A DNA stretch of 64,000 nucleotides, taken from Lyngbya aestuarii BL J. GTDB taxonomy: Bacteria; Cyanobacteriota; Cyanobacteriia; Cyanobacteriales; Microcoleaceae. The notes beneath the pieces are model-generated. The model ran no database searches, was not told the origin of the DNA, and was given only the letters and a program-made list of their open reading frames with translations. Below are positions 37,945-47,536 of this stretch, one piece after another. The first letter of the stretch is position 1. The number at the start of each line of letters is the position of its first letter. Made by a program: the position numbers and the translations under genes. The stretch spans positions 1 to 64,000 of the forward strand of contig NZ_AUZM01000010.1 of assembly GCF_000478195.2 (NCBI RefSeq), given 5' to 3'.

Positions 37945-39228
37945 ATGGATCTGGCTTTATCTAAATTTGGCAATCGTATGTCCCATCTGAGTGGGGTGCG
38001 AGCTATTATGAAAGATATTATTGAAACCCTGAGATCGGGTCAAGGAAAAGAGTTTATCAACTTGAGTGCGGGTAATCCGGTGATTTTACCGGAAGTTGAA
38101 CAATTGTGGCGAGATTGTACCGATCAACTGCTTTCCTGTCCCGAATATGGTGAGGTGATCTGTCGTTACGGTTCGAGTCAAGGCTATCAACCGTTTATCG
38201 ATGTGATTGTAGAAGATTTTAACTCACGTTACGGACTCAATCTCAGCGATCGCAATATTTTGATCACGCCGGGAAGTCAATCGATCTACTTTTTTGCAGC
38301 CAATGCCTTTGGGGGCTACGCAGAGGATGGAACACTCAAAAAGGTGGTTTTACCTCTCAGCCCTGATTATACCGGATATGGCAGCGTTAGCCTTTATCCT
38401 GAAGCGGTGGTTGCCTATCAACCAATATTAGAGACTTTTCCTGAGACGCATCGGTTTAAATATCATCCAGATTTTGATCGGTTTGCGGTTGATGAAACGA
38501 TGGGTACGATTATTTTTTCTCGTCCTTGCAACCCGACGGGAAATGTGTTGACTCAAGAGGAAGTCAAACAAATTGCAGCGATGGCGGCTACTCACAATAT
38601 ACCTGTTTTTATTGACTCAGCTTACGCGCCTCCATTCCCGGCGTTGAATTTTACTGAGATGGAACCTGTCTTTGGCGGGAATATTGTTCACTGTATTAGT
38701 TTATCAAAAGCAGGACTCCCTGGAGAACGGTTAGGAGTGGCGATTGGAGACGAAGAAATTATTCAAGTGTTACAAGCGTTTCAGACGAATACTTGTATTC
38801 ATTCTTCTCGGTACGGACAGGCGATCGCAGCGAGGGCGATTGGTTCGGGAATGTTAGCGGATATTTCGATAGAGGTGATTCGACCCTACTACCAAAATAA
38901 GTTTACCGTTTTAGAGTCAACTTTGGATCGGGTTATGCCGAATGATTTACCTTGGTATTTGCATCGGGGAGAAGGCGCGATTTTTGCTTGGATGTGGTTT
39001 GAGGATTTACCGATTTCTGATTGGGAATTTTATCAGCAATTGAAGCAAGTTGGGGTGATTTGTGTACCGGGAAGTTCTTTCTTTCCTGGGTTGTCAGAAG
39101 ATTGGCCTCACAAGCAGCAATGTATCCGCATGAGTCTCACCGCCAGTGATGAGGAAATTGTCGAAGCAATGGAACGCTTGGCACAGGTTACACAACGAGT
39201 CTATCAGGGTGTGATGGCAAATGTCTAA
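37945..39228 (+). CDS. avtA: Valine-pyruvate aminotransferase
   Basis: 427 aa from ATG 37945 (MDLALSKFGNRMSHLSGVRA); the frame is open 25 codons further upstream but family members begin here. A PLP fold-type I aminotransferase that interconverts valine/alanine and their keto acids. The Schiff-base lysine lies in SLSKAGLPGERLG, the cofactor Asp in VFIDSAYAPPFP, and the conserved SRPCNPTGNVLT and CIRMSLTA segments are present. Length agrees with E. coli AvtA. The gene is monocistronic as far as can be seen. Confidence 0.93.
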   Translation: MDLALSKFGNRMSHLSGVRAIMKDIIETLRSGQGKEFINLSAGNPVILPEVEQLWRDCTDQLLSCPEYGEVICRYGSSQGYQPFIDVIVEDFNSRYGLNLSDRNILITPGSQSIYFFAANAFGGYAEDGTLKKVVLPLSPDYTGYGSVSLYPEAVVAYQPILETFPETHRFKYHPDFDRFAVDETMGTIIFSRPCNPTGNVLTQEEVKQIAAMAATHNIPVFIDSAYAPPFPALNFTEMEPVFGGNIVHCISLSKAGLPGERLGVAIGDEEIIQVLQAFQTNTCIHSSRYGQAIAARAIGSGMLADISIEVIRPYYQNKFTVLESTLDRVMPNDLPWYLHRGEGAIFAWMWFEDLPISDWEFYQQLKQVGVICVPGSSFFPGLSEDWPHKQQCIRMSLTASDEEIVEAMERLAQVTQRVYQGVMANV

Positions 39229-39646
39229 AGCTGTGTCGCATTTGATTTAATACTTTTTTGTGATGTTGTCATGTCAGTTGGCTTACTGGGGGTAAAGCGC
39301 CAATGCAGTACCCCTGTTTGCATAAGCCGAGAAAAATAAGCTTCGGGAAGATTCCCGTTTAAAATGAGGTAAGGGATCGTGAAACCCAAGCATTATCACA
39401 GGTTAGTCCGCGATTACGAGTTATTGTGAGATGGGGGCAATTTTAAGACTGAATTTTACAGGAGTGGCGACTAGCTGGAATTGATCTGTTGAACCTTGGC
39501 ATCTGACTCCCTGAATTGTTTTCACTCTCCATTCCCTCTCAAAATTGTGTTTAATTTTAACTTTTGTATCATTGTCTGAATTCTAGATTGGGAATAAGTA
39601 TAAAGAAAGATTTCTTGTTTAATTCTTGTTTCTAGAGGAGGAGAAG
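39229..39646. other. Gene-free region
   Basis: About 420 bases after avtA. A weak hairpin (GGGGGTA near 39288 with TACCCC near 39309) may end the avtA transcript. No RNA gene was recognised; I checked for tRNA T-loop motifs and found none. Confidence 0.45.
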
Positions 39647-41167
39647 GTGTCCAATACATCAAAGTTGGATGAGATTATTACAAGTTTAGAAAAAGATGTT
39701 AATCTTAATCGCATCAAAAAGGTGATGATTTGTGCCTGTCGAGGCAAATGGGAAAATAATCAAAAATGCCTGAATGATTTTGGAATCAAAGATTTAGTGC
39801 AGGAATTGTATTGGAAAACTCAAACCTCTAACAATCTTGCTAATATTTTAGAACGAATTTTATCAAAGATCAATAAAAAATCAGAATATACTCTGATTGT
39901 TGAGAGAATTCTAGAACTAATGGGGGAACTGTATGTAGAAAATCAACTTCAGCCCCCCAAACTTCAAGGATCTCAAACGCTGATTTCTAATTCTCCTCCA
40001 TCTTCTGCATCTTCAGGTTCAGAAAGAACAGCCCCTTATTCTGACTTAAATTCTCTGTCTACCCTTCCCAACTTATTTGAGATAAGATGGAGAATTATGC
40101 AGTATACTAACCCTTTGCGGGTAAAAATTTTACTGTTTTCCACCTTAGAACGAGAATTTGATTTTAATACTCAAGATTGGTCACAACTCAAGTTACATAG
40201 TTTAGATGATTTACTCAGACAGCTTATTCGTAACTTTTCCACCCTTTCCGGTTTAGAAGATCATCTCATCAAAATAGCAAACTATCTAGAAAATCCAGAT
40301 GAAAATATTAAAACGGTAGAATTAGTCCTAGAAGCCTTACAACCAATCTATACAAAAACGCCAGAAAAAACTACTCAAAAGTTACCCGAAAATTTCAATC
40401 AAGAAAAAGATTTAAGTGATAATAAAATAACCAGTAAACGCTTAAAAAACTCCAACTCAATTCTACCCAATCAAGCCAATTCTCAGTTAAACTCACCCTT
40501 AAATCCATCCTCAGATCATACCAACCTCGATAGCTTTATCAGTGAAAAACTTTCCCTGACTCAATCTAACCTGATCTCAACCCAACTCAAAACCGAAGAA
40601 CTTGTCAATCTCAACAATCAATTAGAATCCCAAATTACTCGTATTGTAAACAAAAGTATAAAAAAAACAATTTATCCGATTAATCAAACCTGGGACGAAT
40701 TACAAAACCTTTTAGATCTCTGTTTTAAAAATCTCCCTCCGGCTGAACGTAACGACCTAAAAAAACACGCTTTACAAGAATTACTCAACGTCATTAGTCT
40801 CAAAGTCAATGAATTACAAGAGTCATTAGACAAACTCGAAACCCACGAACAACAATCTTGGCAAACTCTCGATCTTTCTCAACAAAAAATGATGGGACTC
40901 GCTCGACAAGGAAACCCCAAAGCGATCGCCACACTGATTAATCAATCCCTAAAACCCAGAGGAATTAATACTCAAGTCAAATCTCAAAACCGTTGTTTAC
41001 ACGTTGTGATCACGGCAGAACCCATTCCCGACTCAGAAACCACAGCCTCTTTCATTCACAAAAAATTAATCTTTCTGAAAATTAAATCGATTCAAACTAT
41101 CAAAATTTATGGACGAAAAACAGGGACAAAATCTATCGCCTGGACACAAGAATATACCTACAATTAA
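39647..41167 (+). CDS. Large helical cyanobacterial protein of unknown function
   Basis: 506 aa. The start is GTG 39647, preceded by AGGAGG at an ideal distance. Residues about 1-95 form a helical module (LDEIITSLEKDVNLNRIKKV, CACRGKWENNQKCLNDFG, LVQELYW) that I have seen at the front of several cyanobacterial proteins. A second helical module (about 130-235, IRWRIMQYTNPLRVKILLFS) follows. After a Ser/Asn-rich linker and coiled coil, the last 85 residues (GNPKAIATLINQSLKPRGIN to the end) are an alpha/beta unit that recurs at C-termini of cyanobacterial kinases and hypothetical proteins. It looks like an adaptor or scaffold. A pentapeptide-repeat gene starts 17 bases downstream and is probably in the same operon. 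Confidence 0.75.
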   Translation: MSNTSKLDEIITSLEKDVNLNRIKKVMICACRGKWENNQKCLNDFGIKDLVQELYWKTQTSNNLANILERILSKINKKSEYTLIVERILELMGELYVENQLQPPKLQGSQTLISNSPPSSASSGSERTAPYSDLNSLSTLPNLFEIRWRIMQYTNPLRVKILLFSTLEREFDFNTQDWSQLKLHSLDDLLRQLIRNFSTLSGLEDHLIKIANYLENPDENIKTVELVLEALQPIYTKTPEKTTQKLPENFNQEKDLSDNKITSKRLKNSNSILPNQANSQLNSPLNPSSDHTNLDSFISEKLSLTQSNLISTQLKTEELVNLNNQLESQITRIVNKSIKKTIYPINQTWDELQNLLDLCFKNLPPAERNDLKKHALQELLNVISLKVNELQESLDKLETHEQQSWQTLDLSQQKMMGLARQGNPKAIATLINQSLKPRGINTQVKSQNRCLHVVITAEPIPDSETTASFIHKKLIFLKIKSIQTIKIYGRKTGTKSIAWTQEYTYN

Positions 41168-41184
41168 CTCACCACTTAAATTCG

Positions 41185-42180
41185 ATGGATGTCACTGAAC
41201 TGCAAAACCGATATCAAGCAGGAGAACGAGATTTCCGAAATATTCATCTAAGAAATGCTAATCTCAACTCTGCGGATTTGATCGATGCCAATTTCAATCA
41301 CGCCGACTTACAAGGAAGCGAATTTATTTTCGCCTATCTCAATAATGCCAACTTCGCCAGAGCCAATTTAGCCAGTGCTAAACTTAGTGGAGCATACCTC
41401 AATAAAGCGAACCTTAGCGGCGCTAACCTCAGTGATGCAGATCTTCACGGTGCCGTTTTACAAGGAGCCGATTTTCGTAAAGCTAATCTCTCTTTAGCAA
41501 TATTACTCGATGCCAACCTAATTCAAGCTGATTTACGAGGAGTCAACTTTCAAGGCGCTGACTTACGAGGCGCTTGTTTACGGGGGGCGAACTTGCGGTA
41601 TGAACGTCGCATCTACGACGGGGTGAACTTGCGAGGCGCTGACTTGCGGGGCGCTGACTTACAAGGGGTGAACTTGACGGGTGCTGACTTAACTCGCGCT
41701 AATCTCCGAGGGGCGAATTTAGGCGAAACGGTTCTCAGAGGGGCGATTTTGAAGCAAGCTAACCTTACTCAAAGCAACCTTCAATCAGCTTTTTTAACGG
41801 AAGCTGATTTATCTGGCGCTCGACTCCTCGGGGCGAATTTAAGAAAGGTGAAACTAGAACGAGCAATATTAATCGAGGCTCAACTTCCTGGTGTAGAATT
41901 GTGTGATTCGATTTTACCTGATGTTAAGCTCAGTAGTGCCAACCTCTCGGGTGCAGATTTGAGCCGTACAAACTTAGTCAGAGCCGATTTAACCCGCACA
42001 GATTTGAGTAACGCCAATTTAACTCAAGCTGATCTTACAGATGCGTCGGTAGCGCGAACTAATCTCCGCAGCGCCAATTTGAGTTATGCTTATTTAACTC
42101 GGGTTGAGTTTAGTAGTGCGACAACTATTGGCGTACAATTACATGGGGCAATTATGCCGAATGGGGAAATTCACCAGTAA
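41185..42180 (+). CDS. Cytoplasmic pentapeptide-repeat protein
   Basis: 331 aa with no signal peptide. Almost the whole length from residue 20 consists of A(D/N)LxG/S repeats (ANLNSADLIDANFNHADLQG), about 55-60 pentapeptides interrupted once near residue 140 by RYERRIYDGV. The fold is a long right-handed beta-helix resembling a DNA rod in some family members (gyrase-protecting Qnr/MfpA), but nothing here points to gyrase. It follows the helical 506-aa protein at 17 bases and precedes the Lin0512 gene by 28 bases. Confidence 0.9.
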   Translation: MDVTELQNRYQAGERDFRNIHLRNANLNSADLIDANFNHADLQGSEFIFAYLNNANFARANLASAKLSGAYLNKANLSGANLSDADLHGAVLQGADFRKANLSLAILLDANLIQADLRGVNFQGADLRGACLRGANLRYERRIYDGVNLRGADLRGADLQGVNLTGADLTRANLRGANLGETVLRGAILKQANLTQSNLQSAFLTEADLSGARLLGANLRKVKLERAILIEAQLPGVELCDSILPDVKLSSANLSGADLSRTNLVRADLTRTDLSNANLTQADLTDASVARTNLRSANLSYAYLTRVEFSSATTIGVQLHGAIMPNGEIHQ

Positions 42181-42208
42181 ATAAATAAAATTATTTCATC
42201 CTTAAATT

Positions 42209-42574
42209 ATGGCTCGCAAACGGTTAATTATTGAAATGGGAATGGGGATTGATCAACATGGACAAGAACCCACTGTCGCCGCAGCACGGGCGGTTCGTAA
42301 TGCCATCGCTCACAATGCTTTACCGGGAGTTTGGGAGGTTGCAGGGTTAAGTCATCCCAACGAGATGATTGTTGAGGTACAAATTGCAGTACCCTATCCC
42401 GAACAAGTTCGATCTGATCAGGTTTTAGCCGTTTTGCCTTTTGGTCAAAAAAGTCTTAAACTTGAGTCAGGCGGTATGGTTGTACAAGGACGAGCGATCG
42501 CAGAACTTGAAGATAAAAATGATGAGATGTTGATTGCAGTGGCGGCGGTTACGGTATTCGTTGAAATGGACTAA
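42209..42574 (+). CDS. Lin0512-family protein
   Basis: 121 aa. The pattern LIIEMGMGIDQHGQEPTVAA, then RAVRNAIAHNALPG, is the hallmark of the Lin0512 family, a small conserved protein of unknown function found in many bacteria. Length is standard. It may be the third gene of the run starting at 39647. Its last 26 bases overlap the 3' end of the convergent histidine kinase gene. Confidence 0.88.
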   Translation: MARKRLIIEMGMGIDQHGQEPTVAAARAVRNAIAHNALPGVWEVAGLSHPNEMIVEVQIAVPYPEQVRSDQVLAVLPFGQKSLKLESGGMVVQGRAIAELEDKNDEMLIAVAAVTVFVEMD

Positions 42575-44351
42575 TAACTTCTGATTTTCTGGAGTATTGT
42601 GACATTTTTTTTGATAAAATCGGTAGTGTAATGATAAACTCTGCACCCTGACCGTATTCAGAAACAACGTCAATTTTTCCCTGATGATTTTCAATAATTT
42701 TATAGGAAATTGCTAGTCCTATTCCAGTTCCTTTGCCGATTTTTTTAGTCGTGAAAAAAGGATCAAAGAGTTTAAGTTTGATTGACTCCGGAATTCCTAA
42801 GCCATTATCTCGGATTCTGACTTGAACTTCTTTAGCGTTAATCTGTTTAGTTTCAATAGTAATCTGTAATTTTTTGTGAGTTTTCACCTCTTCTAAAGCA
42901 TCAATTGCATTCGCCAGAATATTCATAAAAACTTGATTAAGTTGCGCTGGATAACATTCAATTAACGGAAGATTTCCATACAATTTTACCAGTTCAAGGT
43001 TTGGCTTGAAACGATGATTTAAAATTAAAAGTGTATTCTCAATTCCTTCGTGAATATCGGCTGCTTTAATTTCGGCTTCATCAAGGCGTGAAAAATTTCG
43101 CAGAGACAAGACAATCTCACGAATTCGTTCGGTTCCCATTTTCATCGAAGCCAGTAATTTGGGTAAGTCTTCTGCAATAAAGTCTAAATCAATTTCTGCA
43201 ATTTTTGCTTCAATTTCAGGAAAAAGTTGAAAGCAGTTTTGTTGATAAAGATAAACTAAACTCAGTAAATCTTGAATATGCTCAGAAGCGGGGTTAATAT
43301 TTCCATGAATAAAACTCACCGGATTATTGATTTCATGGGCGATTCCTGCTACCATATGACCTAAGCTTGACATTTTTTCGGTTTGAATCAGTTGAGCTTG
43401 AGCGGTTTTTAAATCCTGAATTGCTTGTCTCAAATCTTGAGTGTATTGTTCTACCCATTCAATCAGTTGATTGAGAGATAGGGCTAAAATCCCGACTTCA
43501 TCGCTAGAAGTCACCGGAACTCGCAAGCTAAAGTTTGATTCTTGGGTAACTCGTTGAGCAACTTGAGTCACTTTTTGAATCGGAGAAGCAATGGCGCGAC
43601 TGGTGAAAATAGCAAGTATTGTCGCCAGTGTGGTTGAGAGAACTAAACTTCCAATAATGATCAAAACTCGCAATTTTTGGGCTTTTTTGAGTTGAATATC
43701 AGCTTGTTTTTGTTGAATTTCTGCTTTTGCCGTCAGTTGAGTCAACTGTTCAAAAATGCGTTCAAACTCTGAACTAATTTGACCGGCTTCTTCACTTTTT
43801 AGCGTTTTCCAAATTTGTTGTTGTGCGCTCGGAATTTGATCTTGAGTTAGAGTTCCAGGCTGAATATCTTCCGTCACTGATTCCATCAGTTCAACATAGG
43901 ATTTCACTGTCGTTAGATAGGCTTGCGATAACTGCTGAACATCATCTTTCTCAACGACAATATCCTCAGCATAAACCTCTGTAAAAACATCAAGTTCGTG
44001 AATCCGATATTGAATCCGACTTAAACTATCATAAAACTTGACCACTTCATAATCAGATGATATACTATCTCCTAGCACAACCATTAACTGTTGAGGATGA
44101 GCTTGTAAAGATTTGAGAGCATTTTCAAGTTGAGTAATAATATTTTGTTGTTGATAGGCGATTGTAAGTTGGGATAGAGCTTTTTGTTGGGATGACTCTC
44201 CCATCGCTAACCCAACACAGGTTCCGATGACACCTATACCAATCGCTAAACCATATCCATAGCCAATTTTTTTCAGAATGCTCAAATGAGAAAAAATATT
44301 TCCAGTTCGTTGAAATTTTTGAGTTTTCTCAACTTCTTGCCCAAGCCGCAT
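42549..44351 (-). CDS. Membrane sensor histidine kinase (HAMP)
   Basis: 600 aa. Membrane helix 1 (about 29-50, [20 protein letters not shown]) and helix 2 (about 230-252, [20 protein letters not shown]) enclose a helical extracytoplasmic sensor of about 180 residues. HAMP follows (about 253-305, [16 protein letters not shown]), then a coiled coil, HisKA with the His in [18 protein letters not shown], and HATPase_c ([32 protein letters not shown]). The NPVSFIHGN motif places it in the HisKA group without a fused receiver. A binding-protein lipoprotein gene lies 212 bases upstream on the same strand and may supply the periplasmic ligand input. Confidence 0.93.
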   Translation of the reverse strand: MRLGQEVEKTQKFQRTGNIFSHLSILKKIGYGYGLAIGIGVIGTCVGLAMGESSQQKALSQLTIAYQQQNIITQLENALKSLQAHPQQLMVVLGDSISSDYEVVKFYDSLSRIQYRIHELDVFTEVYAEDIVVEKDDVQQLSQAYLTTVKSYVELMESVTEDIQPGTLTQDQIPSAQQQIWKTLKSEEAGQISSEFERIFEQLTQLTAKAEIQQKQADIQLKKAQKLRVLIIIGSLVLSTTLATILAIFTSRAIASPIQKVTQVAQRVTQESNFSLRVPVTSSDEVGILALSLNQLIEWVEQYTQDLRQAIQDLKTAQAQLIQTEKMSSLGHMVAGIAHEINNPVSFIHGNINPASEHIQDLLSLVYLYQQNCFQLFPEIEAKIAEIDLDFIAEDLPKLLASMKMGTERIREIVLSLRNFSRLDEAEIKAADIHEGIENTLLILNHRFKPNLELVKLYGNLPLIECYPAQLNQVFMNILANAIDALEEVKTHKKLQITIETKQINAKEVQVRIRDNGLGIPESIKLKLFDPFFTTKKIGKGTGIGLAISYKIIENHQGKIDVVSEYGQGAEFIITLPILSKKMSQYSRKSEVISPFQRIP

Positions 44352-44563
44352 AATAGAACCAGGTTAAGCATATATATTTATTTTAACTTAACATCTAAAG
44401 ATTAATAATAGGTTAATAGATAATAGGTGTGAATTTTTTGATGAGTTAAAGATATGTCCGTCAATTGAACACCCCAATTCGATTGAAACCTGCTTAGATC
44501 ACACTCACTCACTCAATAGACTCAAAACAACCAGAGTCTTTGTTCTAGATAAATTTCTGCAAT

Positions 44564-45439
44564 TTACCGAATTAAATCCCCTTCTCCAATTGCTTTGTAT
44601 ACATCACGAATAATATCATAATTCCCATCCTCAACTGGAACTAACCGGGAACCTTTATATTTTTGAGTCGCTTCACCTGTGACTAAAGCTTGAATTAATT
44701 GATCTTGATTTTTAATAATTTGCTGTTTATACTCAGCAACAACTTCTACAGGTAATAAATCATTCGCCACAATCAAATCACTCGGGAGAGAAGCACCTTG
44801 CTGAATTTCTCGAAAACGTTTTCCCGACTGTTTATAACTTTCATAATCTGTTTTTGAACCTCCCCAAGCATCCACTTCACCCTTCGTTAAAGCTTCCATG
44901 CCTTCAAATGATCCTAACATCCGAACTTGATAATTTTCATTCGGTTTAAGTCCCGCATCAATTAATAACTTTGTCGGGCCAAGATGACCACTGGTAGAAC
45001 CCGGTTTTTTCAAAGAAATTGTTTTTCCTTGTAATTGACTTAAAGATTGAATCTCGCTATCTTCTGGAACAACAATGATAGAATAATAATCTTGACGAGC
45101 AATCCCAATCAAAGGAACTGCATCCGTGCGAGCATTAATCACCACATATTCAGAAGGCCCAGTGAGCAACAAATCTACTTGATTGGATTGGAGAGCCGGT
45201 ACAGCAGCAATATAACTTTTGACCGGAAAAAACACAATCTTTGTTGCTAAAACAGCTTCTAAAGCTTGACGAAATTGACCATAATTTTGTTCTAACGCTT
45301 CTATCCCTTGTTCGTCAGTCACCGTAAAACGCAAAAGTTCAGGTTTCCGTCCGGTCAAGGAATAATTCGCCCTTTGAGTCGTGGCGCTACATCCAGTCAG
45401 AAACAGTAAAGAATACCCAAAAAAATGACGACGTTTCAT
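44564..45439 (-). CDS. PhnD-like phosphate/phosphonate-binding lipoprotein
   Basis: 291 aa. The signal ends in a lipobox (FLTGCS), so the mature protein is lipid-anchored. The body is a periplasmic binding protein of the PhnD/PtxB class (VDLLLTGPSEYVVINARTDA, YYSIIVVPEDSEI, LKKPGSTSGHLGPTKLLIDA, GEVDAWGGSKTDYE). It would bind a phosphonate, phosphite or another small anion. No permease or ATPase gene is adjacent, unlike real phn/ptx uptake operons; the next gene downstream is a sensor kinase. A sensory-accessory role is therefore inferred. Confidence 0.9.
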   Translation of the reverse strand: MKRRHFFGYSLLFLTGCSATTQRANYSLTGRKPELLRFTVTDEQGIEALEQNYGQFRQALEAVLATKIVFFPVKSYIAAVPALQSNQVDLLLTGPSEYVVINARTDAVPLIGIARQDYYSIIVVPEDSEIQSLSQLQGKTISLKKPGSTSGHLGPTKLLIDAGLKPNENYQVRMLGSFEGMEALTKGEVDAWGGSKTDYESYKQSGKRFREIQQGASLPSDLIVANDLLPVEVVAEYKQQIIKNQDQLIQALVTGEATQKYKGSRLVPVEDGNYDIIRDVYKAIGEGDLIR

Positions 45440-45614
45440 AGAATGTTAACTGAGTTCAAAGAGGAGCAACGCTCAAAAAAGTATACCCGAGTCTAGTTTA
45501 CGACCTTTTTCTCTCAATTGTCTGATGTAAGTTAACCTCTAAAACCTCCTCAGTCTTTCAGATGTTGAGTTTAACCGTTATTTTCCGGTGAAAATATGAA
45601 ATTTTACGGAATTT

Positions 45615-47456
45615 TCACGGTTGACGACCATTTTTTTTCCTGACTCGACTATCCGGTAATGAATTCCCAATTCCTTGCAAAATTCCCCGACCAATTAACC
45701 CAATTCCCCGACCCACAACTTGAGTGAGAACATAAACCACTCCACTTCCTAAAAATGCAATTGTCGCCCTGACTCTCGGCGCGACTGCATCCCGAGTTTC
45801 TAAAACTAAAGTGACCGCGAGTTGTACTCCAACCAGTTTTTCAAGTTCGACATTTCGAGGAGAATAAACCTCTTGTTTTTGAATTCCTCGTTCTCCTAAT
45901 ATGCGTAAACTATATAAGCTTTCAAAGATTTCTTTGGGTTCAGAAAAATACTTTTCAACTCGATATTTCCACGATAAATTATTTCTAAACTTCTCTAGTT
46001 CTCGGGTTGACAACAACCGACGATCATAATATTTTTGCTTAACTTCTTCAAAGTCCGCAAAATGATTGAGTAAGGGTTGAATCACCGCATTCGCAATTTG
46101 AATCACTAAGTTTTGTAGGATTGCTTCAGCCCGTTGCATCGCTTCTGGACTTCCCACGGGATAAGCAGTATTATCAACCATCAAAGGAATTTGAAACAAT
46201 AAATGAGCAATCAAGTCAGGAACTAAGGGAATTTTTTCAAGAATAATAGCTTGAATAAGCACTGCATCTTGCAACAAAACCGCAACAACTTCGACCTCTT
46301 GTTCCCTGACTTTTAAAGTGTAGTATTTTCCAAAATAAGTCGTGACAGTATATTCCCAAATATCGAGAAGCATAGTCTGACATTGATCTGATAATTGCTC
46401 AACCTGAATCTCAGAAAATTCACACTCATCTAAGATCTGTTCAAACTTTTGTAAAATCAGATAAATCAATTCTCGCTTTTGAGTGAATCGTAAAATATCA
46501 ATTTCTAAAGGAGAACCCGTGAGATTAATTAACCCCGATTGTAATTTAGAAAAAGTGACATCAAATAATAGCGATTTCACCTCCGTTGCTAAGACCGGGG
46601 TTTGATAGGTTAGCGAGGCGTTTGGACGCACCACCAGGGATTCTTCGCGTTTGACAGGGGGATTTGGGGGAGTATTGGGGGAAAGGTTCGTTTCTTCAGG
46701 GGGAGGGGCTTGAGCGCGAACAGAAGCGGGTAAAACTTGACTAACAATCCAACGAGCCGCCAAAAGTTCTCGCCGTTGACCAGTCATCATTAACCAGTTG
46801 AGAACGGCCATCGGTTCTCCCCGTTTGATATCGTAGGGTAGGGGAAGTTGAGCGGTGACTTCTGCTAAGGTTTCGTCAATTTGTCGCAGTCCTGACTTTC
46901 CCATCCGATAACGCCAACGACCCCACAAAGATAAACGTCCCATTGGGGGAACAGATGTAGTGACTTCTAACTCTGTATTCAGATTTTCCCAGAGTGTCTC
47001 ACCCGAAGCGACAACCCGAATAGCAGTGATAATTTTCTCAATATTTACCCCTTTCCGACAATAGCCTTGAACCCCGACCCGTTGGGCGGCTTGCAGTCGG
47101 TGGGTTTGCCCGACAGAAGTCAGCAGCAGAACCACGAGATCCGGATAATTTGTGGTCAAATGTTGACAAAAAGCGATCGCACTATCAGGTGTAGAATTGA
47201 GGCGCACAACCGGGGTGCTGAGATTTGCCATCCCCAACTCCAAGATTGCCACGTGAATAATATTATTGGCTGAAGTGCGAACAGAGGAGTTTTCAGTCGT
47301 GATCCGTTGAGGTTCTAAAATCGCGAGTGCAGCTTCTGCGGTTTGGGCTTCTGCGACGACCTCTAAATCAGGATACTCTTGACAAGCCGCTCGTAAGCCG
47401 ATCAGAAAAATTGGGTCATCATCAATAAGCAGGAGTCGCACAGTCGATTGGGTCAT
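45615..47456 (-). CDS. Receiver-like/DUF3685 membrane protein with Glu at the phosphorylation site
   Basis: 613 aa. Residues about 5-150 form a NarL-type receiver (LLLIDDDPIFLIGLRAAC) with acidic pocket, Thr/Ser in VLLLTSVG and Lys in YCRKGVN. The position of the phospho-accepting Asp is Glu73 in VAILELGM, after a small insert at about 50-65. The remainder (about 175-600) is DUF3685, a cyanobacterial region of unknown function ending in a hydrophobic part (VRATIAFLGSGVVYVLTQVV) that may sit in the membrane. No output HTH is present. The gene follows the 765-aa tail protein by 80 bases on the same strand. Confidence 0.85.
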   Translation of the reverse strand: MTQSTVRLLLIDDDPIFLIGLRAACQEYPDLEVVAEAQTAEAALAILEPQRITTENSSVRTSANNIIHVAILELGMANLSTPVVRLNSTPDSAIAFCQHLTTNYPDLVVLLLTSVGQTHRLQAAQRVGVQGYCRKGVNIEKIITAIRVVASGETLWENLNTELEVTTSVPPMGRLSLWGRWRYRMGKSGLRQIDETLAEVTAQLPLPYDIKRGEPMAVLNWLMMTGQRRELLAARWIVSQVLPASVRAQAPPPEETNLSPNTPPNPPVKREESLVVRPNASLTYQTPVLATEVKSLLFDVTFSKLQSGLINLTGSPLEIDILRFTQKRELIYLILQKFEQILDECEFSEIQVEQLSDQCQTMLLDIWEYTVTTYFGKYYTLKVREQEVEVVAVLLQDAVLIQAIILEKIPLVPDLIAHLLFQIPLMVDNTAYPVGSPEAMQRAEAILQNLVIQIANAVIQPLLNHFADFEEVKQKYYDRRLLSTRELEKFRNNLSWKYRVEKYFSEPKEIFESLYSLRILGERGIQKQEVYSPRNVELEKLVGVQLAVTLVLETRDAVAPRVRATIAFLGSGVVYVLTQVVGRGIGLIGRGILQGIGNSLPDSRVRKKNGRQP

Positions 47457-47536
47457 TGATTCACCGAAGTCTGAAAAGAAGGACTAGCACTATTTCAGAC
47501 TCTACCATTTACTCTCTATTTTTAGACTCCGATCCG

